Source: Alphaproteobacteria bacterium (GTDB taxonomy: Bacteria; Pseudomonadota; Alphaproteobacteria; UBA2966). Taken from it: 34,723 nucleotides of DNA. The stretch's first letter is position 1. Each line of letters begins with the position of its first letter. The DNA lies in the NCBI GenBank assembly GCA_030740435.1, contig JASLXG010000225.1, positions 1-34,723 on the forward strand. The letters run 5' to 3'. The notes under the pieces were generated by a model. That model saw only the letters and a program-made list of their open reading frames with translations. It did not search any database and was not told the DNA's origin. Both the position numbers and the translations under genes were made by a program. Positions 14,659-23,035 of this stretch are shown here, one piece after another.

Positions 14659-15596
14659 GGCGGTCCCACGTTCTCCTGGCGCTCCTGCTGCTGGTCTTTC
14701 TGCTGCTCCCCGCGCTGTCGTTCGAAGCCCGGAACTATTACCTGCAGATCGTCATCTTCACCTTCATGAGCGTCGTCATCGCCACCAGCTACGACATCGT
14801 CGGCGGCCACATGGGCTACATCAATCTCGGCCACATCACCTTCTTCGCGGTCGGCGCCTATGCCTTCGGCGTGCTCTTCAACCAGGACTTCGCGCTGGTT
14901 CCGGCGCTCATAGGCGCGACGCTCTGCGTCGTCGCCTTCGCCGCTCTCATGAGCTATCCCTTCTTCCGCCTGCGGGCGCACTATTTTGCCCTCGCCAGCT
15001 TCGGCTTGGTCAAGCTGATGGAGCACGTGACCATCAATCTGAGCTGGCTCACCGGCGGCTCCAACGGCCTCAAGATCGAAGGCGCCGACCGCACCACGCC
15101 GGTCTACTACATCTGCCTGGCCACCGTCGTTCTGGTCATGCTCTGCCACTGGGCGCTGGGGCGCTCGAAGCTGGGGCTGGCCATGAAGACGATCCGCGAG
15201 GACGAGGAGGTGGCGCGGGACTTCGGCGTGCCCACCTTCCGCACCAAGGCCAAGGCGCTAATCATCAGCAGCCTGTTTCCCGGTTTTCTCGGCGGCGTCT
15301 ACACCTGGTACATCAATTACATCATCCCCGATGACATCTTCAGCCTGGAGCGCGCCCTGACCCCCATCGCCATGGCGCTCTTGGGTGGCTCGGGCCTGCT
15401 GGTGGGGCCGGTGGTGGGTGCCGTCTTTTTGACTGCCACCGAAGAGGTGATCTGGACCACCTTCGAGCACCTGCATGGGGCCATGCTGGGGCTGGTGATC
15501 ATCCTGGTCGGGCTGTTCATGCCGGGCGGGCTGGCCCGCCTGGCTCCGGTCGAGCGCTTCCTCGGCCTGCTCGGCTGGCGGGAGGAGGACAAGTGA
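14655..15596 (+). CDS. HAAT ABC transporter permease, LivM type (cassette 1)
   Basis: The 313-residue membrane protein pairs with the LivH subunit. It contains the LivM signature Y-D-I-V-G-G-H-M-G-Y-I-N-L-G-H near residue 48 and E-D-E-E-V-A-R-D-F-G-V near 180, the cytoplasmic loop that contacts the ATPases. Start ATG and upstream stop overlap as ATGA; the next gene starts at a GTG overlapping this stop, so the order H-M-G is fully coupled. Confidence 0.92.
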   Translation: MRRSHVLLALLLLVFLLLPALSFEARNYYLQIVIFTFMSVVIATSYDIVGGHMGYINLGHITFFAVGAYAFGVLFNQDFALVPALIGATLCVVAFAALMSYPFFRLRAHYFALASFGLVKLMEHVTINLSWLTGGSNGLKIEGADRTTPVYYICLATVVLVMLCHWALGRSKLGLAMKTIREDEEVARDFGVPTFRTKAKALIISSLFPGFLGGVYTWYINYIIPDDIFSLERALTPIAMALLGGSGLLVGPVVGAVFLTATEEVIWTTFEHLHGAMLGLVIILVGLFMPGGLARLAPVERFLGLLGWREEDK

Positions 15597-16348
15597 GCCC
15601 GCCCCTGCTGGAGGTACGCGAGGTCAGCATGAGCTTCGGCGCGCTGCGGGCGCTCGACAGCGTCGGCTTCGAGGTGGCCGAGGGCATGATCACCGGCATC
15701 ATCGGGCCCAACGGCGCCGGCAAGACGACGCTTTTCAATGTGCTGGCGGGCAAGTACCGGCCGACCACCGGCCAGGTGACCTTCCTGGGCAACGACATCA
15801 CCGGTTTCCGCCCCGACCGCATCTGCAAGATGGGCATTTCGCGCACCTACCAGAGTGCCCGGCCCTTCCCCGGCCTCTCGGTGGCCAACAATGTCAGGGT
15901 GGCGCTGCTCTACGGCCGCGCTGATGACGGCGACGGAGGCGCCGGCACCGGCCGGCGCAGTGCCGAGGAAGAGATCGGCGAGATACTCGACTTCGTCGAG
16001 CTCGAGCACCAGGCCGCCAAGCGGGGCGAGGAACTGATCCCCATCGAACGCAAGCGACTCGAGCTGGCCCGGGCGCTGGCCACGGAGCCCCGACTGCTGC
16101 TGCTCGACGAACTGGTCGCGGGACTGACGCCGGCCGAGACCACCGAGATGATGGCGACCATCCGCACCATCCGTGAGCGTGGTGTCACGATCCTGCTCAT
16201 AGAGCACGTCATGAAGGCGGTGATGGGGCTCTCGGAGAACATCATCGTGCTGCATCACGGCGAAATGATCGCCCAAGGCGACCCCGAGGCGGTAGCGCGC
16301 GACGAAAGCGTAATCGCCGCCTATCTCGGCTCCCAACACGAGGTTTGA
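15593..16348 (+). CDS. HAAT ABC transporter ATPase, LivG type (cassette 1)
   Basis: The 251-residue ATPase starts with GTG overlapping the LivM stop (GTGA). Walker A is G-P-N-G-A-G-K-T-T at 38-46, and Walker B L-L-L-L-D-E-L near 170, with an H-loop His in L-L-I-E-H. The signature loop, usually L-S-x-G-Q/E-x, reads L-I-P-I-E-R-K-R-L-E-L-A-R-A-L, so the canonical Ser and Gly are missing. A Liv-type subfamily with relaxed C-loop and D-E-[LV]-x-A-G-L exists, so this need not mean loss of function, but it differs from the LivG of cassette 2. Confidence 0.9.
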   Translation: MSPPLLEVREVSMSFGALRALDSVGFEVAEGMITGIIGPNGAGKTTLFNVLAGKYRPTTGQVTFLGNDITGFRPDRICKMGISRTYQSARPFPGLSVANNVRVALLYGRADDGDGGAGTGRRSAEEEIGEILDFVELEHQAAKRGEELIPIERKRLELARALATEPRLLLLDELVAGLTPAETTEMMATIRTIRERGVTILLIEHVMKAVMGLSENIIVLHHGEMIAQGDPEAVARDESVIAAYLGSQHEV

Positions 16349-17058
16349 GGCCCTTGCTCGAGCTCGAACGCATCTCCGTCTTCTATGGTGACGTCCAGGT
16401 CATCTTCGAGCTCTCGCTCAGCGTCGGCGCCGGCGAGATCGTGACGCTGATCGGCTCCAACGGTGCCGGCAAGACGACCACCGTCAATGCGGTCAGCGGC
16501 ATCGTGCGGCCGGCCTCGGGCGACATCCGTTTCGAGGGCGCCTCCATCGTAGAGACGCCGGCCCACCGGCTGGTGGAGATGGGGCTGGTGCAGGTACCGG
16601 AAGGGCGCCTCCTGTTTCCCACTCTCACGGTGCGGGAGAACCTTAAGTTGGGCGCTTATTCCCGCGTCAGCCGCAAGATCTTTGAGAGCAAACTGGAGTG
16701 GGTCTTCGAACTCTTCCCGCGGTTGCGGGAGCGGTCGATGCAGCAGGCCCGCACCATGTCCGGGGGCGAACAGCAGATGCTCGCCATCGGTCGCGGTCTG
16801 ATGTCGTCGCCCAAGCTGCTGATCCTGGACGAACCCTCGATCGGCTTGGCGCCACTCCTCGTCGAGGAGATGTTCCGGGTAATCCGTGAAATAAGCGCGA
16901 ACGGCGTGGCGATCTTGCTCATCGAGCAGAATGCTATCCAGGCGCTGCGCGCCTCGCACCGTGGTTACGTGCTTGAACACGGGCATCTCGCGCACCAAGG
17001 GGCGGCCGGAACGCTCCTCGAGAACGATGAGATCAGGACGGCCTACCTGGGCATTTGA
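16345..17058 (+). CDS. HAAT ABC transporter ATPase, LivF type (cassette 1)
   Basis: The 237-residue ATPase begins at a TTG whose last bases overlap the LivG stop (TTGA), in line with the tight coupling of the whole cassette. Walker A G-S-N-G-A-G-K-T-T, signature M-S-G-G-E-Q-Q-M-L-A-I-G-R and Walker B L-L-I-L-D-E-P are all intact. V-P-E-G-R-L-L-F-P after the Q-loop is the usual LivF hallmark. Only eight bases separate its TGA from the stop codon of the convergent LivF gene, with no terminator between. Confidence 0.92.
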   Translation: MRPLLELERISVFYGDVQVIFELSLSVGAGEIVTLIGSNGAGKTTTVNAVSGIVRPASGDIRFEGASIVETPAHRLVEMGLVQVPEGRLLFPTLTVRENLKLGAYSRVSRKIFESKLEWVFELFPRLRERSMQQARTMSGGEQQMLAIGRGLMSSPKLLILDEPSIGLAPLLVEEMFRVIREISANGVAILLIEQNAIQALRASHRGYVLEHGHLAHQGAAGTLLENDEIRTAYLGI

Positions 17059-17066
17059 ACTGGCCC

Positions 17067-17767
<701 letters not shown>

Positions 17768-17768
<1 letters not shown>

Positions 17769-18523
17769 CAGGTTCCCTCGCCTTCGCCGAGATAGGCCTG
17801 GCGCACCTCGGCGTTGGCGCGGATCTGGTCCGGCGCTCCGGTGGCGATGGGGCGGCCGTAGACCAGCACCGTGATGCGGTCGGCCAGCGCAAACACGGCA
17901 TCCATGTCGTGCTCGATCAGCAGGATGGTCAACTCGCCCTTGAAGCCGCGCAGCATCTCCACCATGCGGCCCGATTCCTCCACCCCCATGCCGGCCATGG
18001 GCTCGTCCAGCAGCAGCATCCTTGGCTCGGTGGCCAGCGCCATGGCGATCTCGAGCTGGCGGTGTTCGCCGTGGCTGAGGTTGGCGGCAATGACCTCGGC
18101 GCGGTCCAAGAGCCCGACACTCGCCAGGGCCGTCCGGGCCGGCGCCTGCAGGGCGGGATCGGAACGCGCGTCGCGCCAGAAGCGAAACGAGTGGCCGTCG
18201 TGGGCCTGCACCGCCAGCATCACGTTTTGCAGTGTGGTGAAGTCGAGAAAGACGCTGGTGATCTGGAACGAGCGCGCCAGGCCGAGGTGCGAACGGGCAT
18301 GGACCGGCAGGTTGGTAATGGTGCGGCCGGCGAACTGGATGGTGCCGGAATCCGATCTCAGCGCCCCGTTCAACTGGTTGATGAGGGTGGTCTTGCCGGC
18401 GCCATTGGGGCCGATCACGGCGTGGATCTCGCCCGGCAGCACGTCGAGGCTGATCTCGTCGGTGGCCACCAGACCGCCGAAGCGCTTGGTCAGGGCCGTC
18501 ACCTCGAGGATGGGCTCAGTCAC
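17768..18523 (-). CDS. HAAT ABC transporter ATPase, LivG type (cassette 2)
   Basis: The 251-residue ATPase starts at GTG and overlaps the LivM gene by eight bases. Walker A G-P-N-G-A-G-K-T-T, signature L-S-H-G-E-H-R-Q-L-E-I-A-M-A-L and Walker B M-L-L-L-D-E-P-M-A-G-M-G are present. The H-loop is L-L-I-E-H-D-M-D. The combination L-S-H-G-E-H-R and P-M-A-G-M-G is seen in Liv paralogues next to amino-acid or amide binding proteins. It is complete and forms one transporter with its four neighbours. Confidence 0.92.
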
Positions 18524-19517
18524 CGGCCGCCTCCCCCGTTGCCGCCTGGCGCCCTGGCCGTATCTCGAAAAGGCCGTCGATGCCCTTGCGCGCGAACAGC
18601 ACCACCAGCACCAGGAAGGGCCCGAAGACCAGGTGCCAGTGCTCCATCAGGCCCGGCATTTCGGAGAGAAATTCGGCCAGCAGCAGATAGACGGCGGTGC
18701 CGGCGACGGGGCCGAAAATGCTGCCCATGCCGCCCAGCACGACCATGAAGATGAGCTCGCCCGAGCGCGTCCAAAAGAGCATGTCGGGGGAGACGTACAT
18801 CTCGAAGTTGGCTTCCAGCACCCCGGCCAGGCCGCAGCCCATGCCCGAGATGACGAAACAGGCAAGCTTGTAGCGATAGCTGGGAAAGCCGATGGCCTGC
18901 ATGCGCGGCTCGTTCGACTTGGCGCCCCTGACCACCATGCCGAAGCGCGAATTGACGATCTTGTAGGTGATGAATAGTGCGAGCAGCATGAAGCCGAAGG
19001 CGATGAAATAGAAGGTCTGGTTGTCGGAGATGTCGAACTGCCAGCCGCCGATGGCGAACTCGCTGCGCTGGTCCAGCGGCAGGCCGTCGTCGGAGCCGTA
19101 CTCCTCGGCGCTGACCGAGAGGAAATAGATCATCTGGGCAAACGCCAAGGTGATCATGATGAAGTAGACGCCGCGGGTGCGCAGGCAGATGGCGCCGAAG
19201 ATCAGCGCCACCAGGCCCGAGGTCGCCAGTGCCAGGGGCCAGTGCAGCCAACCGGAATAGATCTCGTAGTAGCTGAGGATGCCCATGGTGTAGCCGCCGA
19301 TGCCGATGTAGGCGGCATGGCCGAAGCTGACCATGCCGCCAAAGCCCAGAATCAAATTCAGGCTGATGGCGGCGATCGACCAGATCATGATGCGGATGAA
19401 GATTTCCAGCAGATAGGGCTGGCCCACCAGCGGCCCGATCCAGGGCATCAGCGCGAACAGGGTCAGCACCACCGCGGCGAAAATGCCGCGCGGCGTTCGC
19501 AGGATGGCGAGCCCCAC
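18516..19517 (-). CDS. HAAT ABC transporter permease, LivM type (cassette 2)
   Basis: The 333-residue membrane protein begins at GTG three bases after the LivH stop. The LivM signature G-F-G-G-M-V-S-F-G-H-A-A-Y-I-G-I-G is near residue 58, and the cytoplasmic loop R-G-A-K-S-N-E-P-R-M-Q-A-I-G near 192. A periplasmic stretch (about 138-160, S-A-E-E-Y-G-S-D-D-G-L) separates two halves of the hydrophobic segments. It is 20 residues longer than its cassette 1 counterpart and only distantly similar, so the two cassettes are not a recent duplication. Confidence 0.92.
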   Translation of the reverse strand: MGLAILRTPRGIFAAVVLTLFALMPWIGPLVGQPYLLEIFIRIMIWSIAAISLNLILGFGGMVSFGHAAYIGIGGYTMGILSYYEIYSGWLHWPLALATSGLVALIFGAICLRTRGVYFIMITLAFAQMIYFLSVSAEEYGSDDGLPLDQRSEFAIGGWQFDISDNQTFYFIAFGFMLLALFITYKIVNSRFGMVVRGAKSNEPRMQAIGFPSYRYKLACFVISGMGCGLAGVLEANFEMYVSPDMLFWTRSGELIFMVVLGGMGSIFGPVAGTAVYLLLAEFLSEMPGLMEHWHLVFGPFLVLVVLFARKGIDGLFEIRPGRQAATGEAAGD

Positions 19518-19520
19518 GGC

Positions 19521-20444
19521 CTAGCGCCCCCGGGGCGGAAACAGGCCCTGCGGCCTGACCGCCAGGATTGCCGCCATGAGGATGTAGATGAGCATGGCCG
19601 AAAGCGCCGGTCCGGCCGATTCGGCGTGCACCGGTGGCAAGAACTGCAACAGCAGCACGTCCAGGTACGAACGCCCCAGGGTGTCGATGACGCCGGCGAT
19701 GATGGCGCCGATGAAGGCCCCGCGGATCGAGCCGATGCCGCCGATGACGATGACCACCAGGGCCAGGATCAGCACCCCCTCGCCCATACCGCTGGTGGCG
19801 CTGTGGATCGGCGTATTCAGCATGCCGGCCAGTCCGGCCAGCGCCGCACCCAGACCAAAGACCAGGCTGAACAGCAGCTTGATGTTGACGCCCAGCGCGC
19901 CCACCATCTCGCGGTTCGAGGCACCGGCCCGGATCAGCATGCCGATGCGGGTGCGCCCGACCAGTAGATAAAGCCCCAGGCCGACCGCCAGCCCGGTGAC
20001 GATGATGGCGATGCGGTAGCTCGAATATTCCATGCCGAAACCCAGCGGCACGGCGTGGGTGAAGCCGGCCGGGGTAGGGATGGCGATGCCGTCGAGGGGC
20101 CAGATTACCTGCACGATCTGATTGAAAAAAAGAATGATGCCGAAGGTCGCCAGCACCTGATCCAGATGGTCGCGCGAATAGAGCGTACGCAGTGCCACCA
20201 CCTCGATGACGATACCCAGCAGCAGCGTCGCCGGCAGGCCGACCAGCATGCCGATGAAGAAGGATCCGGTGCGCACCGTGAGGTCGGCGCAGAAATAGGC
20301 TCCCATCATATAGAGCGAGCCGTGCGCCAGATTGACGAAGTCCATGATGCCGAAGACCAGGGTCAGGCCGGCGGCGATCAGGAATAGAAGGATGCCGAGT
20401 TGCAAGCCGTTGAGACACTGCTCGGCGAACAGGATCCAGTTCAT
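19521..20444 (-). CDS. HAAT ABC transporter permease, LivH type (cassette 2)
   Basis: The 307-residue membrane protein has the expected start of a LivH subunit (C-L-N-G-L-Q-L-G-I-L-L-F-L-I-A-A-G), then N-L-A-H-G-S. The conserved R-A-G-A-S-N-R-E-M-V-G-A-L-G-V-N loop is near residue 175. The ATG at 20444 lies 98 bp after the SBP stop, with a strong hairpin between them. Ends in P-P-R-G-R, typical of LivH. Confidence 0.92.
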   Translation of the reverse strand: MNWILFAEQCLNGLQLGILLFLIAAGLTLVFGIMDFVNLAHGSLYMMGAYFCADLTVRTGSFFIGMLVGLPATLLLGIVIEVVALRTLYSRDHLDQVLATFGIILFFNQIVQVIWPLDGIAIPTPAGFTHAVPLGFGMEYSSYRIAIIVTGLAVGLGLYLLVGRTRIGMLIRAGASNREMVGALGVNIKLLFSLVFGLGAALAGLAGMLNTPIHSATSGMGEGVLILALVVIVIGGIGSIRGAFIGAIIAGVIDTLGRSYLDVLLLQFLPPVHAESAGPALSAMLIYILMAAILAVRPQGLFPPRGR

Positions 20445-20494
20445 GATGGCAATACGGGCAGAGGGTGATCGTTCAGGCGGCCCTGGACGACAAA

Positions 20495-20518
20495 GCGGGG
20501 GTGCCGGTGCACCCCCGC
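20495..20518 (-). terminator. Intercistronic hairpin between SBP and permease genes (cassette 2)
   Basis: GCGGGGGTGC and its exact complement form a 10-bp stem with a four-base loop. On the minus strand it is followed by only TTTG, so it is more likely a partial terminator or an mRNA 3'-end stabiliser, which would keep SBP levels above those of the membrane subunits. Confidence 0.6.
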
Positions 20519-20542
20519 CCCGTCTTCGTGGACCTCAGCGTC

Positions 20543-21727
20543 CTACATCTTGCATTGGCTGGCGTAGGGATCCTGGTGATCCTTCAGCACCACGCCGCGC
20601 ACCGACGTGGTCCAGTTGCCGTCGCTGTCCGTGACCACCTCACGCGAATAGAAGTTCTGGATCGGGAAGTGGTTGTTGCCCATGCGGAACTTGCCGCGCA
20701 CGGAGGGGAAATCCACCTTCTCGAGGGCTGCCCGCAGGCCGTCCATGTCCTTCAGATTGCCGTTCACGGCCTCCACCGCCGACTTGATGTAGTAGATGGT
20801 GTCGTAGGCCTGGGCGGCATAGAAGGAGGGATAGCGGCCGTATTTCTTGCGGAAGCTGGAGACGAACTTCTTGTTCTGGGGATTGTCCAGATCCTGGACC
20901 CAGAACTGCGTCATCTTGGTGCCCAGCACGCCCGTCATTTTCGCCTTTTGCAGCCTGGGCAGCGCGATGGCATCCAGGGTGTAGACCGAATAAAGCGGGA
21001 TCTTGCCGTTCAATCCGGCTTCCTGGTACTGCTTGAGGAAGGCTGGGCCGTGCTTGCCGGGATAGAAGATGAAGACGGCGTCGGGCTTGGCCGCCTTGAC
21101 CTTCGAAAGCTCGGCCGACCAATCGATCTGGCCCGGCCACTTGGTCATGTCCTTGCCCACGACCTTGCCCTTGAAGGTGCGCTCGACGCCGGCTGCCATG
21201 TTCTTGCCGGCGGCATAATTGGGCGACATGATATATAGCGTCTTGATGCCATTCTGGTTCAGCACCTCGCCCAGCGCCATCGGCGTCTGGTCGTTCTGCC
21301 AGGCAATATTGAAGAAGTTCTTGTGGCAGCGTTTGCCGGCCATCGGCGAGGGCCCGGCGTTGGAGGAGATGATGATCTTGCCGGCACTGGTCACGGTGTT
21401 GACCGAGGCCAGCAGCACGTGCGACCAGATGTAGCCGGTCATGATGTCGACGTTGTCGCTCTTGACCAGTTTTTCGGTCTTCTGTTTGCCCTTTTGCGGA
21501 TTGAATTCGTCGTCGGCGTAGATCAGTTCCGCCTTCAAGGGCCCCATCTTGTGGCCGATCTGGTCCATGGCCAGGTCGTAGGCGTCCTTGAAGTCGCGGC
21601 CGATGATGGCGGCCGGCGTGCTCAAGGTCATGAGAACGCCGATCTTGATGGTGCCTTGAGCCAGCGCCGGGGCCGCCGTGGCCGCCAGCGCCAGGGCCGA
21701 CACGAGCCCGATGATACGCTTTTTCAT
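20543..21727 (-). CDS. Branched-chain amino-acid-type ABC transporter substrate-binding protein (cassette 2)
   Basis: The 394-residue protein has a clear signal peptide (1-23, A-L-A-Q cut) and a Peripla_BP_6 domain starting T-I-K-I-G-V-L-M-T-L-S. The ligand loop and hinge residues G-Y-I-W-S-H and S-S-N-A-G-P-S differ strongly from those of cassette 1, implying a different ligand. A conserved Cys pair (one in K-R-C-H-K-N, one in the final S-Q-C-K-M) could form a disulfide, as in other proteins of this type. It is the first gene of the minus-strand cassette; the start follows GGGAGGTAGAGGG. Confidence 0.92.
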   Translation of the reverse strand: MKKRIIGLVSALALAATAAPALAQGTIKIGVLMTLSTPAAIIGRDFKDAYDLAMDQIGHKMGPLKAELIYADDEFNPQKGKQKTEKLVKSDNVDIMTGYIWSHVLLASVNTVTSAGKIIISSNAGPSPMAGKRCHKNFFNIAWQNDQTPMALGEVLNQNGIKTLYIMSPNYAAGKNMAAGVERTFKGKVVGKDMTKWPGQIDWSAELSKVKAAKPDAVFIFYPGKHGPAFLKQYQEAGLNGKIPLYSVYTLDAIALPRLQKAKMTGVLGTKMTQFWVQDLDNPQNKKFVSSFRKKYGRYPSFYAAQAYDTIYYIKSAVEAVNGNLKDMDGLRAALEKVDFPSVRGKFRMGNNHFPIQNFYSREVVTDSDGNWTTSVRGVVLKDHQDPYASQCKM

Positions 21728-21866
21728 AACCCTCTACCTCCCAATGGCTTGCCGCCCTACCCGTGTGAGCGGGGGGCTCCGATGTTGACAGAGGATAGCC
21801 CGCATGGCGGTTCAAAATCCATCGATTTCCGGTTGCGAGAAGGGCGGTGCGCCTGTGCGACTGGTT

Positions 21867-21894
21867 TTGTCGGTTACTGCCCGTTCATGTTAAT
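21867..21894 (+). promoter_or_regulatory. Weak promoter candidate for the riboswitch transcript
   Basis: TTGTCG (21867-21872), a 16-bp spacer and GTTAAT (21889-21894) would start RNA at about 21901, some 25 nt before the aptamer. TTGACA at 21785 is an alternative -35 but has no good -10. Confidence 0.3.
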
Positions 21895-21924
21895 CCTTCA
21901 CTCACCTTTCGCCGCTATCTCTGC

Positions 21925-22035
21925 GGGCATCCTCGAAAAGGCAAACCGGCGGCAACGGCGGGGCGCAAAGTTTCGGGCCCTGGGCGTCAGGCACGCCTTC
22001 GCAAGACGCCGCCAGGGTGGCCGGACTGCCGAAAG
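21925..22035 (+). promoter_or_regulatory. Cyclic-di-GMP class I (GEMM-I) riboswitch candidate
   Basis: The segment shows the core of the class I aptamer in order. GGCAAACC (21940-21947) leads to a short helix closed by a GCAA tetraloop (21952-21955), then GGGGCGCAAAG (21960-21970) and CGGGCCC. Next comes a long imperfect stem, CCCTGG-GCGTC (21978-21988) with GACGC-CG-CCAGGG (22005-22017), and finally GGTGGCCGGACTGCCGA. In the reference Vc2 aptamer the matching blocks are GGCAAACC, a GAAA tetraloop, GGGACGCAAAGCC and AGGUAGCGGGGUUACCGA. The 3' end of the aptamer is followed at once by AGGAG and the GTG start of the small gene at 22046. No T-run follows, so control of translation is the simplest model. 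A covariance-model search would settle it. Confidence 0.8.
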
Positions 22036-22045
22036 GAGAAAGAGC

Positions 22046-22390
22046 GTGTTGTTTCGTTTCCCTCTCATCGCGGCCATCGCGGCCGCCTTTTTCATGTTCG
22101 CGGCGGCCGTCCAGGCGCGCGCCGACGTCGAGACCCCGGTCGTGCTGCAGGCCGTGACCCGGTGAGAAATGCGGGTTAAGTTCAATCTGCTGGCCGACCG
22201 CTGGCGCGTCAGCCGCCGGCTGGGCAAGCGCCAGAAGATCTTCAGCGTCGGCGTCAAGAACTACAATCTGCGCGACCGTGACGGCCTGGCGGAAAAGCGT
22301 ACGCCCTACCTCTTTCGCGGCAACGGCGGGCCGAAATGCCGGGTCTATACGCTGGCCGGCAACAGCGACCTGGCGAAGTTGCTGAACTGA
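22046..22390 (+). pseudogene. Small exported basic protein behind the riboswitch, frame interrupted by TGA at codon 40
   Basis: A GTG with AGGAG seven bases upstream opens a frame coding for a signal peptide (cut after Q-A-R-A, about residue 26) and D-V-E-T-P-V-V-L-Q-A-V-T-R. It then meets TGA (22163-22165). The same frame continues with 73 codons, strongly basic at first (R-V-S-R-R-L-G-K-R-Q-K), to TGA at 22388-22390. The second part alone has an ATG at 22169 but no properly spaced ribosome-binding site. A one-base nonsense change (for example GGA to TGA) in a gene of about 114 codons explains it best; reinitiation or readthrough is possible. There is no Cys motif or clear stem-loop to argue for selenocysteine. 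I do not recognise the family. Confidence 0.55.
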
Positions 22391-22398
22391 AGACCCTC

Positions 22399-23004
22399 TC
22401 AGAGCCCCAATTCCCGGAGAATCCCGGCGATGGCGGCGACGCCGACGGCACCGCTGCCCTTGAGGCGGCGGGCGTTGGCGGCCTCGATGCCGCCCAGCGC
22501 ATAGACCGGCAGCCTGGCGGCCCGGGTGATGGCGGCGAAACGCACGGCGCCGAGGTGCCGCCGTTCGGGATGGCTGGCAGTGGCGAACAGCGGCGACAGC
22601 AAGGCCGCCTGGGCGCCTGCATTGGCCGCCTTATGTAACGCCGGCAACGAATGCGCCGCCGCCGTCACCAGCCAGCCGGGGCGGGCCCGGCGCCAACGCC
22701 CGGCCTGGCCGGCCAGGGATTCGGGGAGGTGCAGGCCGGCGGCGCCGACCCGGGCCGCCAGGGCGCCGTCGCCGGCCACCAGCAGGCTCACGCCGCGCGG
22801 CCGGCAGATGGCCACCAGCTCACGGGCCAGCTTCTCGCGCCCGGGCTGGCCGTAATGCCTCAGCACCAGCGCCGTGCCCCGCGGCAGCCGGGCGGCGGCG
22901 GCCCGGGGGTCGGCAAGCCTGACCGCGTCGCTCAACAAGACGAGCGGCGGCAGGCCCGGCGGGGCTGCCGAATTGAGGTGCAGGGCGAGCTTTGCTAGGG
23001 TCAT
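22399..23004 (-). CDS. ThiE/TenI-like thiamine phosphate synthase family protein
   Basis: The 201-residue TIM-barrel protein keeps the C-terminal part of the family: S-P-L-F-A-T-x-S-H-P-E, L-G-A-V-R-F, and Y-A-L-G-G-I near residue 168. The pyrophosphate/substrate motifs of true thiamine phosphate synthase are altered: Q-L-R-x-K is V-L-R-H-Y-G and the N-D-R loop is A-G-D-G. It may therefore be a TenI-like or a diverged enzyme. The ATG at 23004 sits inside one arm of a 9-bp inverted repeat shared with the divergent yggS gene. Its 3' end meets the riboswitch-controlled gene tail to tail. Confidence 0.75.
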   Translation of the reverse strand: MTLAKLALHLNSAAPPGLPPLVLLSDAVRLADPRAAAARLPRGTALVLRHYGQPGREKLARELVAICRPRGVSLLVAGDGALAARVGAAGLHLPESLAGQAGRWRRARPGWLVTAAAHSLPALHKAANAGAQAALLSPLFATASHPERRHLGAVRFAAITRAARLPVYALGGIEAANARRLKGSGAVGVAAIAGILRELGL

Positions 23005-23032
23005 CGCGCCATCGTTTTGGAATGATGACCCT
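22997..23032. promoter_or_regulatory. Inverted repeat spanning the thiE-like/yggS divergent start region
   Basis: AGGGTCATC (22997-23005) and GATGACCCT (23024-23032) are perfect 9-bp arms around 18 bp. The left arm contains the start codon of the minus gene and the right arm ends four bases before the plus gene. The 31-bp space leaves little room for two promoters, so it may be a shared operator or a chance of the overlapping 5' ends. Confidence 0.4.
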
Positions 23033-23035
23033 GCC

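Noticed and set aside
22163-22165. TGA in the riboswitch-controlled gene as a second selenocysteine codon
   Set aside because: No Cys/Sec redox motif around it, no clear stem-loop at 16-37 nt downstream, no known family; nonsense mutation is simpler.
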